Shown piece by piece: positions 22,980-34,556 of a stretch of 64,000 bases of DNA. A model generated the notes under the pieces. It saw nothing but the letters and a program-made list of their open reading frames with translations. It did no database searches and was not told where the DNA came from. A program made the position numbers and the translations under genes. This DNA comes from Brachionus rotundiformis. Lineage: Eukaryota > Rotifera > Eurotatoria > Ploima > Brachionidae. The stretch lies in assembly GCA_016802295.1 (NCBI GenBank), contig JAESIW010000064.1, positions 372,001 to 436,000 of the forward strand, read 5' to 3'. Position 1 is the stretch's first letter, and every line of letters begins with the position of its first letter.

Positions 22980-24431
22980 ATGATTCGAAACTTAAATAAA
23001 TGGACGAAGAATGCAAGTTCAGCTGCTGCTAACTTGAAAAAGGCATCTTTTTATGATCACGTAGATAAGCATGGAAATGAGGTGTCCATAATTTTGGTGA
23101 TCACAGACGAAAATTTACAAGTTGACGAGATGTTAAAGAACAAGCGTAAAAAATTCCACGAAGCTAATTATTATTCTAAGACAGAGTCATCCGAAAATCG
23201 TGATAGATCAAAATATTTTAATTTAATATGCTCACAAAACGAGTCTAATATTCTTAATTTAGAAGATTTTGAAAAAATAAAAAAAATATTATTCAAAAAT
23301 TTACACAATAATAAGATAAAAAAATTAAAAAAAGATGAATTAAATGAAGAAAATAGGCATCAAAGAAGCAAAAAAACTGCCAAAGGTCACAACATTTACG
23401 GGCCAGTGCGGTACATACCAACAAGCTACAGTCGTCCACCATTGCCTCCATTCTATAGAGACAAACTGTGGGCTCATACTGCCAAAGAATTGCGACAAAG
23501 CGATGCTGATTCAAATGTCTTGACCAAATTCTTATACAGTAAATATGATTTTGATCATTCGACCCCAAATTGTTCTTCAGAATCAAGCGATTCAGAACGT
23601 TTAAGGCGTGACGATTCGCTTGAGTTGAAGCCAGCATATTCTTATGTAGCATTGGGTGATAAAGTTCAAGTTGGTGATAGACCAGATAAAAATTTGGATG
23701 TAAAAAAAAAGTATTTTCGCGTAAATGAAAACGATATAACCATGTCCTCTCAGTCATCATCTTCTTGTGAATTTATGGAGGAGACTTGTGAAGACCAAAC
23801 TAATTTGGCATTTCCTATTTCAAGACAAAACAGAATTATATTTTACGAAACATCTAATGAAAAAAAAGATAAGATAAAATATGAAGCCAATTTGCCTAAA
23901 CTATTGGAACAAAACTCCACACTGACAATAAAAAAACGCTTCGAGTTCAACAGTCTCTCTAGGAATCTGGGTCTTAAGTATAACAGGAAGAAAGAAATTG
24001 GCAATGGACTAAAACATTTAAATCAAAGCGAAGTTAAAAATCTAAGCGTCATAACTGAAGAAGAGAATTTAAGCTCCTCAAGTAGCTCTCTAATAAGTGA
24101 AAATGATAAAACAAACTATGAGCCTAATAATGATCTAGATCAAAATTTAGATGAGAACAGCATTCAAAAAGATATTGAATTGGCATCAGAGAGTTTTTCA
24201 AGCACAGATTCCTCCATTCAGAATTCCGATGATCAAAATTTAAATGATATATATGGACAATCTCAAGCTTTTAATATACGAAATGAAAATTTTTACAGAC
24301 TTGTACGAGAAAAAGAGGACTTATCTTTTAAAAACTTGTATAATAATTATTTTTCATTGATTGATAAAAAATTTGCCATGTCTTTTCCAAGGCAAGAAGC
24401 AGACAACCAAGAAAATTTATTCTATATTTAA
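22980..24431 (+). CDS. uncharacterised, mostly disordered 483-residue protein
   Basis: Uninterrupted frame with strong coding composition. N-terminal part (1-60) may be folded (SFYDHVDKHGNEVSIILVIT). A Lys-rich helix lies near 100-135, followed by a Pro/Tyr/Arg segment (GPVRYIPTSYSRPPLPPFYR, about 141-160) that looks like a conserved short module. From about 190 on it is Ser/Glu/Asp/Asn-rich and likely disordered, with several Ser runs (SSSSSS). No signal peptide, membrane segment or catalytic motif. I do not recognise the family. The N-terminus begins abruptly, and an upstream exon cannot be excluded. Confidence 0.7.
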   Translation: MIRNLNKWTKNASSAAANLKKASFYDHVDKHGNEVSIILVITDENLQVDEMLKNKRKKFHEANYYSKTESSENRDRSKYFNLICSQNESNILNLEDFEKIKKILFKNLHNNKIKKLKKDELNEENRHQRSKKTAKGHNIYGPVRYIPTSYSRPPLPPFYRDKLWAHTAKELRQSDADSNVLTKFLYSKYDFDHSTPNCSSESSDSERLRRDDSLELKPAYSYVALGDKVQVGDRPDKNLDVKKKYFRVNENDITMSSQSSSSCEFMEETCEDQTNLAFPISRQNRIIFYETSNEKKDKIKYEANLPKLLEQNSTLTIKKRFEFNSLSRNLGLKYNRKKEIGNGLKHLNQSEVKNLSVITEEENLSSSSSSLISENDKTNYEPNNDLDQNLDENSIQKDIELASESFSSTDSSIQNSDDQNLNDIYGQSQAFNIRNENFYRLVREKEDLSFKNLYNNYFSLIDKKFAMSFPRQEADNQENLFYI

Positions 24432-24870
24432 AAAAAACTTTCTAAAGTTAGTTGATGAGCCAATTTTTAAATTATGTAAAATTAGTTAAATATTTTTTGA
24501 TTAATTATTTTTAGAATAGGTAAAATATGACGACAATTTATTTTAAAATTATATAAAAATGTATATTATTTAATTTATTCAAAAATAAAAGTGACGAATT
24601 TAATTGTTTAAATTATATTCAAAAATAAATGATTAAACATTTATAAATGATGTCAATATTATCTTTATCGTCATCATTTCAATCACCTATTGAATGAATG
24701 ATACATCCAATTAAATATATTATTTAAAGAACTTAATAATTTTTATTAAAAAAAATTTATTTTTGGTATTATTTAGAATGATTTTTCTTTTGCTTATTTG
24801 AAAATTTTTTCTATTAAGTTTTTGAAATTATTAAGTAATATTGTTTTAATTTATGAAAGACATAATTCAA
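24432..24870. other. AT-rich spacer
   Basis: 3' flank of the 22980-24431 gene. AATAAA-like signals are common but not informative here. No other feature seen. Confidence 0.45.
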
Positions 24871-24883
24871 TCTAAATGATAGA

Positions 24884-25224
24884 ACCATTCTTCAAGAAGA
24901 AGTGTGGACTTATCCCATCTACACCTATACTTTTTTAAAATTTAAAGTATCTAACTAATTATATATAATTTCTCTTAAAGTTATCTCATTAATGTTAAAC
25001 GGCCCCTTATATGAATCATTTATGTTAACTAAATCGACTACGTGAGAGCTTGGCTTTGAGAAAACCATTTTAAAGTATTTGTTGAGTATCATACTAATTT
25101 CAAAATTATCACCCCTGTAAAAAGAAAAGATCAATGGCTTAATGCTTAACTTACTGTAATCGATTATAATATTTGGTATCAAACAATTTTCAAAAAAAGG
25201 TTTTATATTGATATAAAAATTCAT
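24884..25224 (-). pseudogene. fragment of a non-LTR retrotransposon reverse transcriptase (N-terminal part)
   Basis: The minus-strand frame 24955-25224 reads ISMILNKYFKMVFSKPS followed by a variable linker and FNINEITLREI, the pattern just upstream of the RT core in LINE-type elements. After a frameshift, 24884-24931 encodes SIGVDGISPHFFLKNG, matching the conserved G-x-D-G-I-P segment of RT domain 1. Both ends are missing and the frame is broken, so it is a dead fragment. Confidence 0.65.
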
Positions 25225-25720
25225 CTACTCTGTAGTTGGTACTATATTTAATATGTTCAAAATTTTTAATTAATTTATTGTTTTTTATAATTACTCTAAA
25301 ATAATGAAAAATTTTGAAAATTTATTTATAATTGGAAATTTAGGGTTTTTTTTAATCTCGTTTTAAAATTAATTATAAATCAATTATAAAATAGAAGCAA
25401 GTAGCCTTTTCCTGTCTTCGTTAATAAAATAATACAGTCTAAATAATTAAAAAATGAAAAACAAAAGCTTTTAGAACTAATTTTTTGTAAATTTAAAAAA
25501 AATAATAAAAAGACAATCTGAAACGCCTAACAATTAATGCAACCCACATGGCAATAATTGGGTAAAAATTGAAATGAATATTTCTAAATGAATGAATGCA
25601 TTTTATCTTTATTTTGCAATTTATCAGTGAAATTACTTTCTCAATTTAATTATTTTCAATAAAATATTTCATCTGGAAATATAATAAATAATATTTTTTA
25701 ATTTAGAAAGAGATAGAAAA
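25225..25720. other. AT-rich spacer upstream of eIF3m
   Basis: Presumably holds the eIF3m promoter; no specific element recognised. Confidence 0.45.
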
Positions 25721-27127
25721 ATGAGTCAGAACGACATGCCAGTTTTTTGTGATGTTTCTGCTGAAGAACAGGTAAATAATTAGATAGATAAAAAAAAATT
25801 TGAAAAATGTCTAAATAAGGTTGATGCATTGAAAGCTTTCTTGAGTCGTCTGGGAGTAAAAGTTGCATCTGGAGCCTGGCAAGACATTCTCACTGATTTG
25901 GTAAAAAACATGAATCGCTTTTATGCCACGGAAATTAGTGAACCAGGTACATAAATCTACAATAGAAAACAAAATAGATAACTTTTTTATTCCAGATCTT
26001 GAAATGATTCTGAATTCTCTTCTTAGCTTGATTATTATATCTCCTGAGGACATTTGTGGAAAGCTGGTTTCACAATTTTCTGAGCACATTCTAAGAGCGT
26101 CTTTACCAGAACGTTACAACATTTTAAAACTTCGAATACTGAGCAATCTTTTTCACGGATTGATTTCCACCAGCCGTCATAGATACGCAGTTTATTTATA
26201 TTTGATCAAGTGTTCAATTTTGGCACGTAATCTCCAATTTTTACAAATGGACTTGGATTTGATAAAACGCTATCTTAAAACTTGGCAATCAACTACAGAA
26301 GAAAGTCAAGTTCTCTATCGTCTACTGTTCGAGGCTTCTTCTCAAATGAACGATTCCAGAAATGCTCTCAGCTTTATCACTCAGCTTCTTGGAACTTATA
26401 CCAAAGAAACTGCTTCCAAATCAAGAGATGATGCTCATAAGTATTTAAATCATTTTAATTTAAGTTAAATTAATAATCTATCATATTTAGATGTATTGTC
26501 TATTGTATCAATGATCCAAATATTTTTATCTTCGACAATCTTCTTTTGCTTGAGCCCATAAAATTTTTAGAAGGAGAACTTATACATAATGTAAATAGTA
26601 AATTAATAGACATTAGAAAAGTTTATCTTAAAATATATCTTAAAAGCTTTTCACTATTTTTGTTTCGGGAAATTTGACTCAATATATCGAATTTACCAAA
26701 GCTCATAACCAATTTGTCGCACAAACTGGTATGGATCATGACAAGAACATCCACAAAATGCGCATTTTAAGCTTGATGACACTGGCCGAGAATAGCAAAG
26801 AGTTGTCTTTTGAATTGTTGGAAAAAGAATTACAGATAGAAGCAGATGAAATTGAGTCGTTTGTTATTGATGGTAAAAAAGAGTCCAAATTTTTTTAATT
26901 TTTAGTTTAAAAAAAAAATTTTAGCTATTAGAACCAAATGCATTAGATGTAAGATCGATCACTTGGCAAAGAACGTGACTGTAATGTCTGTTTCGTACAG
27001 AACATTTACCAAACAAAATTGGCTCATGCTCAAAGAAAAATTAGAGAAATGGAGAGAAAATTTGGCCACGGTTGATCAAAATCTGACAAACATAATTGCT
27101 CAACCAAGTTTGCTACAAATAAGTTAG
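25721..27127 (+). CDS. EIF3M: translation initiation factor eIF3 subunit M
   Basis: Six exons (25721-25771, 25820-25946, 25996-26440, 26491-26590, 26647-26872, 26925-27127) encode 383 residues, against 374 in human. eIF3m is a PCI-domain subunit of the eIF3 octamer core that bridges the 40S ribosome and mRNA. Family signatures are clear throughout: RILSNLFHG in the middle, then EPIKFLEGELIH, ELQIEADEIESFVIDAIRTK (PCI winged helix) and YRTFTKQNWLMLKEKL near the C-terminus. Introns are about 48-56 nt. The third exon ends at an in-codon donor (CATAA then GTATTT); without splicing the frame would stop soon after. Confidence 0.95.
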
Positions 27128-27818
27128 ATTTTAAATCCGGTAAAAATAATTAGCAAAAAATTATTTATTAAATAAAATTAGTAAATAAAAATATTATTTT
27201 AAATTTAAAATCCTAAATTTCATCATTTATCCAGAAGTATTGATTTTGTTTAAAAAAAAAAAAAGTTTTAAACAGTTAATAATAAAATTTTATTTTCTTG
27301 TATGTTTTTTGTTTAAATTTATTTTAAATTAAATAATTAATTTATTAGTTTATTTATTTTCAATTAATGAATTAACAAAAATATGCTTTCTTATCCAAAT
27401 CTTTATATCGTCTAATAATTGTTTTATCATTTAAATCAAAAAACTAAATTTAAAACCTGACACAAAAAGGTTTTAATTTGTATACTGTATAAACTAACTA
27501 ATAATCAAACGCAAGAAATTAGATATATATTTTAATATAAAAGTTTTTATTTTGAAAAAAAATTGATTAAAAATAGTTTTTGATTTAGTTTTTAAATTAA
27601 ATTATTCATTTCAACAAAAAAAATTATTAAAATGAATAATTATCATGTGGTTAACCAATGTGATATGTAGACTTTTTGATAGATTAATTAGTGAAGACAT
27701 TGTCAAAAAAACTTAAAATTATATTTTAAATTTAAAAATAAGACTAAAACTTTGAATAAAATAGGGAACCAACTCTGTAAAATAAAAAATAAAAAATGAA
27801 AATATAAAAATATTTATA
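27128..27818. other. AT-rich spacer
   Basis: Between eIF3m and the first serine protease, both on the plus strand. Nothing recognised. Confidence 0.5.
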
Positions 27819-28962
27819 ATGGTTTATAGAATTTTTAAAAACAACATTAATTTAATATCAGCATACTTGATTTTATTTTTCATAAACTCAAGTCAACTTT
27901 TATCTTTATTTAACTCAAATTTAATTGATTTTTCAGCGATTCAAGTTCCTTCACAGGATAATTCATCTTTAACCAAGCTTGATCAAATATCATTCAGATT
28001 TAATAGACCAAAAAGAAAACTTGTGACAAAAATTATTAGAATCAGACGAACAAAACCGAAAAAAAAAACTTCTACAGAGGTATCTATTACAACACCTCGT
28101 CGTCAATCTAAAAGCGATTGTGGAATATCTGATATAAGCTCAAATAGTGATTTATTTTTCAGTATAATGAATGGTCAGCCTGCTATAAAAGGTTCATGGC
28201 CTTGGATTCTTTCTTTGCGCTTAAACATCTCAAGTGACCTTCCATACAAATGCGCCGGAACACTTATCTCTGATGAATATGTTCTCACCGCAGCTCATTG
28301 TTTTCAATACAGTCCATCCAACTATGTTTTTATCTCAAGCATAATAAATTTGAATCAAAAACCAAGCTTGAATGAAATTTATTTTATCTCTAAAGTGTTT
28401 ATTCATCCTCTATACAGTGCTTCATTTAGTATTAATGACATAGCCTTGGTAAAGCTAGCTAAGCCATTAGATTTAAGTGAAAATGTATTTCCAATATGCT
28501 TACCAGATTCAAGTGATTACACATTTTTGTATGATAAATTTTTATTCATCGCAGGATGGTTGGTATTGTCAACTTTTTATTTTAGAAAAATTTCTATTAG
28601 TGAAAATTTTCAGGGGTTCTACGACAGGTTTTAATGGTCGCTCGGAGCTATCAAATGAAATACTGCAAGCAAAATTACAAGTTATAAGTGACTTGAATTG
28701 TCAAATGAATTTCAGTATTAGTGGAAATTATCTGTGTGCTTTGGATCCGACACCAAAAAAAGCAAATGTTTGTTTCGGAGATTCTGGAAGTGGTCTGGTC
28801 TATTATGACAATACACTGAAAAAATGGATTTTGTATGGAGTAGCAAACTATGTTCTAAGCGATCCGGAGAGCTCTTTTCGTTGCAACAATAAGGCTCCAA
28901 GTATTTATGCGATTGTTCCTCAATATCTTTTCTGGATAAAAACTATGATGTTAAGTTTTTAA
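27819..28962 (+). CDS. secreted S1-family serine protease 1
   Basis: Exons 27819-28558 and 28614-28962 give 362 residues. A hydrophobic signal segment (about 10-30) is followed by a propeptide with a strongly basic stretch at 63-83 (KRKLVTKIIRIRRTKPKKK). The protease domain starts at the IMNG motif (about 116) and has the full catalytic triad: His160 in VLTAAHC, Asp207 in NDIALVKL, Ser304 in GDSGSG. The residue six before the Ser, which sets the S1 pocket (chymotrypsin 189), is Asn298, not the Asp of trypsin. The residue before IMNG is Ser rather than Arg/Lys, so trypsin-like activation is not expected. Ser replaces the usual second Gly after the catalytic Ser-Gly (GDSGS). The intron splits the Trp codon before GSTTG, as in the two neighbours. 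Confidence 0.85.
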
Positions 28963-29829
28963 AATTTACTTTTGAACAAAAGATAATTTTAATTTATATA
29001 ATAGATAAATGTTTCAATAAATAATTAAACTTTTATCGTTTCTGTCATTCAAAAAAATAATTATTATCTCATTTATTTTTAAATTAAAAATGAACCGAGA
29101 AAGTTTTTTTTAAACAGCAATTTTTTTTAATTTGAGATTTATCAAATAATTTAAAATTTCATTTAAAAATTTATGTTTTTTAATTAGATTGCTAATGTAA
29201 ATTTGTTCCAATCTTGATTTTAAAATTCAATTTTAATTAAATTAAAATTTTTTGTTTTTTGTTTTTCTATTATTAACTTTTCTTTAATTGATTTCAATTG
29301 ATAACTTAATTGTTTTTTGAACAAAATGAAAGTTATTAAATTTTGTTTGAGCTGTATTTTTATTCTAAATTTTACCATAATTTAGATTTACCACCAGTTT
29401 AAAAAAAATGCTTTTAGATAAACGAATAAAGTGAAAATGTAATATTGAACTAAATTAAAATTTTTCTGGTTATGAAATAAATATATTGTTTAATGATAAT
29501 TTTAAAAGAATAACTCATATCACTCAAACAATGGGATAAGATTAATTCCCAAAAGCGGAGCATTGAACTCAACTTGGCACATTTTGATTTACATCATGAC
29601 GTTCTTGTAATAAATATATGACCCATAAGATAATTTTAGTATTTCTAGAATATATTTTATCAAAAAAATATATTAATTTGGAATAACCAAAACATACAAA
29701 TTCATCAACTGTTCTTTTCTTTCAAGAGTCAACTTACTTAATTTGAATTTTTTTTGAATTTATCAATATTATTATTAAAAATTATAAAATTTAAAAATTT
29801 AAAAAATAAAATAAAATAAAATATTAATC
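28963..29829. other. AT-rich spacer between convergent protease genes
   Basis: Contains the 3' flanks of both genes. No RNA or repeat recognised. Confidence 0.45.
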
Positions 29830-30898
29830 TCAGGTTATGATAGTATAAATCCAATTTAGATATTTAGTCACATTGGCATAATAACTAGGTCTAGTATTGT
29901 CACATTTTGAAGAACTAAAACCTGTCAAAAAGTTAGTAATTCCATACAAAAACCAAGAATTATCATGGTATATCATCATTGGACCACCTGAATCACCATA
30001 GCATATATTCGATTTTTTTGAACTCGGATCCAAAGCGCAATAGAGGTCTCTCAATTCCTTGCTACATTCTGAGCTGTTGTATTGATCTATTACTTTTAAG
30101 ATTGTTTCTTGTAGGTATAGCGAATACGACGGTCGGTTTCCGGTAGTACTTCCCCTAAATGACAAAAATAATTCTATCAGTAAACTTTATTTTCCAAAAT
30201 TACCAGCCTATTACTATAACATTTTTATTAAGAGGAAAATCCCCTCTATTTGGTGACGGCAGGCAAATCGGCTTTGCAACAGGTGAAAACTGAATTGTTT
30301 TGTTTAATTTAATGATGACCAAATCATTATTTAGTCCATCATCATAATCTGGATGTATATGAATCGTGTCTATTTGAAAGATGTTTTCATTTTTGGCTTG
30401 AATTAACTGGTCAATACCAAGTTTGATCAAGTACTGTCGAAATCCGAAATCTCTTACACAATGAGCTGCTGATAAAAGATAATTTGGTGAGACTATGGTA
30501 GCTGCGCATATGTGATCATCATTTTCATCATGGATTGAAGCGATCCATGGCCACGAAAACACGTTGGTTGTGTAGCCATTTATTATTCTAAAAAATGTTG
30601 AATTTTCAATAGTTGAAAGAATAATTGGATTTCCGCATTCAAAATTAAATGCATTGGTATGCTTTGTTGTTGTGGAAATTTTTCTAGTTCTTTTGAGTTT
30701 AATGATACGGGTTCTAACACGGCGTTTCAAATAATAATTTTTTTCTTCGAGTTTGGTTAGATTAGTCGATGTATTTGGCTCGATGCCTTTATCATCAAGC
30801 AATAGATTACCAATTGTGGATAATTCATTATTAACAAATTGAACCAAAAGGCTGATAACAAACAAAAATTTTAAGATTCCATTGCTACTTAAAAACAT
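29830..30898 (-). CDS. secreted S1-family serine protease 2
   Basis: Exons 30204-30898 and 29830-30154 (49-nt intron) give 339 residues. Signal segment at about 8-23 (ILKFLFVISLLVQFV), basic propeptide stretch at about 58-73 (LKRRVRTRIIKLKRTRK), then a single Cys (ECGNP) that probably links pro-region and catalytic domain. Activation site R104 before IING fits cleavage by a trypsin-like enzyme. Catalytic His146 (LLSAAHC), Asp192 (NNDLVIIKL) and Ser287 (CYGDSGGP) are present. The S1-pocket position is Asn281. The intron position and phase equal those of proteases 1 and 3. Transcribed away from protease 3 across a short shared upstream region. Confidence 0.87.
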
Positions 30899-31201
30899 AG
30901 TTTAACATGAAAATTTAAGTATTGAGAGTAATTTTTCAGGAAGATAATTATTCATTTTTCTTTTAATTACTATAAATTAAAATAACTTCAATAAATGTCA
31001 TTTTAATTCAATGGAAAATATTAAGATAGTTTTTTTTTAATTTTGAAATAAAGATGATAATATGACTTGTCATCTATATTATTCATTTGTTTAGAATAAT
31101 TAAAAGAATCTTTAATGAATAACTTTTTTTTTTAAATCTAAAATATATTCAAAATCTAATGAAGAATTTTAAATTTTATCTATTTTTAGTTTGAAAGCGA
31201 G
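30899..31201. promoter_or_regulatory. shared upstream region of divergent proteases 2 and 3
   Basis: About 300 bp separate the two start codons of divergently transcribed paralogues, so promoters must lie here. No specific binding motif could be identified; AT-rich throughout. A role in co-expression is an inference from geometry alone. Confidence 0.4.
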
Positions 31202-32371
31202 ATGAAGCCAATTTTTGTGCTTATTTTATTTTTCTTTATTGATAAAGTTAATTTTGTTGACTTAACTCAGTTATTGTATGAAAAAAACAGCAACATCTCA
31301 TCAAGCGACGTTCTTGAACGATTAATACGAAACAAGTTTACGAGAAAAATTTTGGTAAAAAAGCGCAGAACTTCACCAATTATAATAAACGCAGATAATA
31401 GGCGTAACTCAACTCGGTCTTTAAAGTTAACAAAATGTGGAAGTCCATCAATTGTTCCAAACGTGGATTTCCCAAACTCTGGTCGAATTATAAATGGAAA
31501 AAAAGCGTTTCCAAATTCATGGCCATGGTTGGTCTCAATAAGACAATCAAAATATTCAAGCTTGTACCATGTTTGTGCTGGATCTTTAGTTTCATCTCAG
31601 CATGTTGTCACAGCGGCTCATTGTGTGTTTGATTACCAAAACTCATCATTTGCTGTTGTCGTTGGAATAAACAATCTTAGCGAAAAAATTACTCTGGATA
31701 ACACATATTTAATTACAAGATATATTATTCATCCTGATTTTGAGTATAAAACTTTAAAAAATGACATAGCTATCTTGTATCTAAATTTACCAGTTAAATT
31801 TTCGAGGAAAATTTTACCAATTTGTCTTCCATCTGATGAAAACAAAGAGCTTGTTTACGGAAAAACATTGGTAGTGATAGGTTGGTAAGTAAAAAAAATG
31901 TTAACTGAAAAATGGCTATTTAAAATTATATCTTATTATTAAAATTTTGATTTTTATAAATTTAAATTAGATATATGAACAATTAATCAGTTTATTCAAT
32001 TTTAATGGTAAAAATTTTAAATTTCAAGGGGAAGCACAGATGGTTTCAATTCCCAAAAGACTTTATCAAATCGACTGCTTCAAACTAAATTAGAAATAAG
32101 AAATTTCAAAAGTGGGCCACTCTGCAAAGGATATGATGATGTGAACTATTGTGCTCTTGATTCAGCCTCCGAAGATTCTGAACGATCAAATATTTGCTTT
32201 GGAGACTCAGGGGGAAGCTTAATGCATCAAATTAACGACACATGGTACTTATACGGTATTCCAAGCTTCATATATGGAGATAGTCAGAATAAAAAATGTA
32301 TTAGCTCTATTCCAAGTTTTTACACTATTGTGCCAAAATACTTAAATTGGATCCTGAATTACATTAATTGA
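31202..32371 (+). CDS. secreted S1-family serine protease 3
   Basis: Exons 31202-31884 and 32029-32371 give 341 residues. Signal peptide at 1-19 (MKPIFVLILFFFIDKVNFV), basic propeptide stretch at 44-56 (NKFTRKILVKKRR), then KCGSP and the activation site R95 before IING. Catalytic His140 (VVTAAHC), Asp188 (KNDIAILYL) and Ser288 (CFGDSGGS). Asn282 occupies the S1-pocket position, as in the other two. The intron is longer (144 nt) but splits the same Trp codon before GSTDG. Likely a secreted digestive or haemolymph-type protease; substrate preference cannot be trypsin-like if Asn is truly at 189. Confidence 0.87.
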
Positions 32372-32512
32372 TTATTTATTTAATTTTACTAAAAATTTTA
32401 TTTTATAAAAATATGTGAAATTATTTCTATAGTATTCTATTTTGTGATTAATTCATCGATTTGCCTTGAATAAAAAATTAAAAAAAAAGAACAAAATTAT
32501 TTAATTAAATTT

Positions 32513-34556
32513 TTACTTTAATTTTAATTGGTAAAAGTATGTTTTTTTTAGCAAAATTCTTAATATATCATCCGACTCGAGCAGTTCTTTATCATGTTCA
32601 TCAAAACTTGTGGTATAATCATTAGCCAAATCAATAAAGTTTGTTTCGTTTGATTTGTTTTTGTCTATCTTGGTCAACGAGTTTTCTTTTTTGGTAATTG
32701 TTACGTTATTGTCGGAAAATTTTCCATTTGATTCTTGATTAACTGTTGCCAAATTGGCAAAAGAATCTCTTTTTGTTACATTAGTGATACTTGAACAAAT
32801 TGATGAAATAGTAGATGTAAAAGATGAGGTTACTGATGGTCGTTCGGTAGACGATGAACCAAAAGAATTCCTTGACTTGTCTGGCAAAGAATTTGACTTT
32901 TTGACTTCTGTTTTGTCTTTTTTTAATGGAATTTTAATAACTGACTCAGTGGGCTTTTTAGCTGGCACAGAAATGTCATCACCTTGAGCTACTTTTGTAT
33001 TTTGTTTGATAGGTGATGATGATGTAAACTTTGGCTTTGATAAGCTTTTTTGAGCTTTAAGCAATTTTGTTTCTTTTTTCTTGTTTTCTTCACAATCTTT
33101 GGTTGGAATTTCAAACTCAACACTCTTGTCAGTTTTGGGCTCGTTTTTATCACAAATTTGTTTGTTGATCTTATCTTCGTGGTTGAATTTGACAGGTACT
33201 TTAATCTCAGGTTCAGTTTGTATTTCAGTATCTACCAAATTCAAGGTTTGAGTTTGAATGGACATCAATTGTATTTTAGCTTGTTCTATCTCGCTTTCTA
33301 CATTTTTTTCTATTAAGGGCTTCTGTCTGGAAACACTTTCACACTTTCCAATTTTGTCTCTTTCTGTAAAAGATAGGGGTTGTAAAATTGGTCTGGAAAT
33401 ATCATTAGTCTCAGTGGTTTTTTTTGTTTCTTCCAATTTGCGCCTAAGTCTCCATTGAAATAAGATATCTTCTTCTGGTTTTATCAACTCTCCTGTGGTA
33501 GGTTCATAGCTTGGTTTGCTTTTGTCTATCAAAATTTCATTTTATCTATAAAAATACATTCTATAATAGAATTACTTTCTAGATAGAGAACGAATTCTGG
33601 TTTATGTATTTCTGTGTCATTTATTAAAGTTGAACAACTGGATGACAACGAACTACCAAAGCTTCGGCTAGTCAGACCATCACTGCTAACAATTTTATCA
33701 CTCAACGAAGTGCTAATTTAACAATTAAAATATTTAATCAAATATAAATTTAAAGGTAAATGAACCTTTTATCAATTTGAGCATCGTTTCTCATCTCTGA
33801 GGGATTGACAACCGAGTTTTGTTTATTGGAACTTACAAAGGATTTTGGTTCAACTCTCTTAGGCTTAGAGATAAATTTTTGCTTGCTAAGGTTAATGGAT
33901 TCGATATTAGAAAAATCTGTTCCAGTTGAGCTCTCACTACATTCATCATCTAAACTTAACTCGACTTCATTTCCACTCTCTGAATCATCATTCATCATCA
34001 AAAACTCTTTACTTTCTTTTATCTCGTCAAAAAGCTGTTTTCTCAATTTGCTAATTTTATCCTTTAGACTTTTCAGATCTCTACTCTCGTTCCGAATATC
34101 CTCATCACTTTCACAACTCGAAATCTCAATAGAATCATTTTTTAATAATATTGAATTATCAATTGAAAAAATAGATATATCTTTATTAAAATTTTGCTTT
34201 TTTCTTTTAAAAAATAATTTTTAAACTTAATTAAATGATAAATGTTTACAAAATATATACTCTTTTTGTTCGTGTTTATCATTTTCTTGGTGGTTTAATG
34301 ATTTAGTGCTTTTTTGTGTTCCAAAATTGCTGGTATTGTTTAAATTATTGTATTTTGGTGGTTTGTCAGAAACTTTAACTGGCGGATTTTGGACAATCTT
34401 ATTCGAACTAGGCAAAGAGTTATGCTTGTTGAATTTTATGCTTTTTTTTTCCTTTGAAAGAGATTGATTCGAGTCCGCTTTGATCGTGGTATGATTGTTT
34501 TTCATGTATCGATCAAGAGGATTCGAAAAATCATGATTTTTAGTCCCAGAGTACAT
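32513..34556 (-). CDS. uncharacterised disordered protein with a short WRLRRK module
   Basis: Four exons (34261-34556, 33766-34203, 33576-33712, 32513-33525) join in frame to 627 residues; the 50-nt intron between exons 3 and 4 is needed to avoid a stop. Composition is Ser/Lys/Asn/Glu-rich, so mostly disordered. The only segment that looks conserved is YEPTTGELIKPEEDILFQWR and the following LRRKLEETKK (about residues 295-323), which reads like a short helical docking module. A second acidic helix lies at the C-terminus (DEHDKELLESDDILRILLKK). Start chosen at 34556, the first Met of the 5' exon. I do not recognise the family with confidence. Confidence 0.65.

Noticed and set aside
23293..23760. 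155-codon frame antisense to the 22980-24431 gene
   Set aside because: Shadow of the plus-strand gene, which has the better codon composition.
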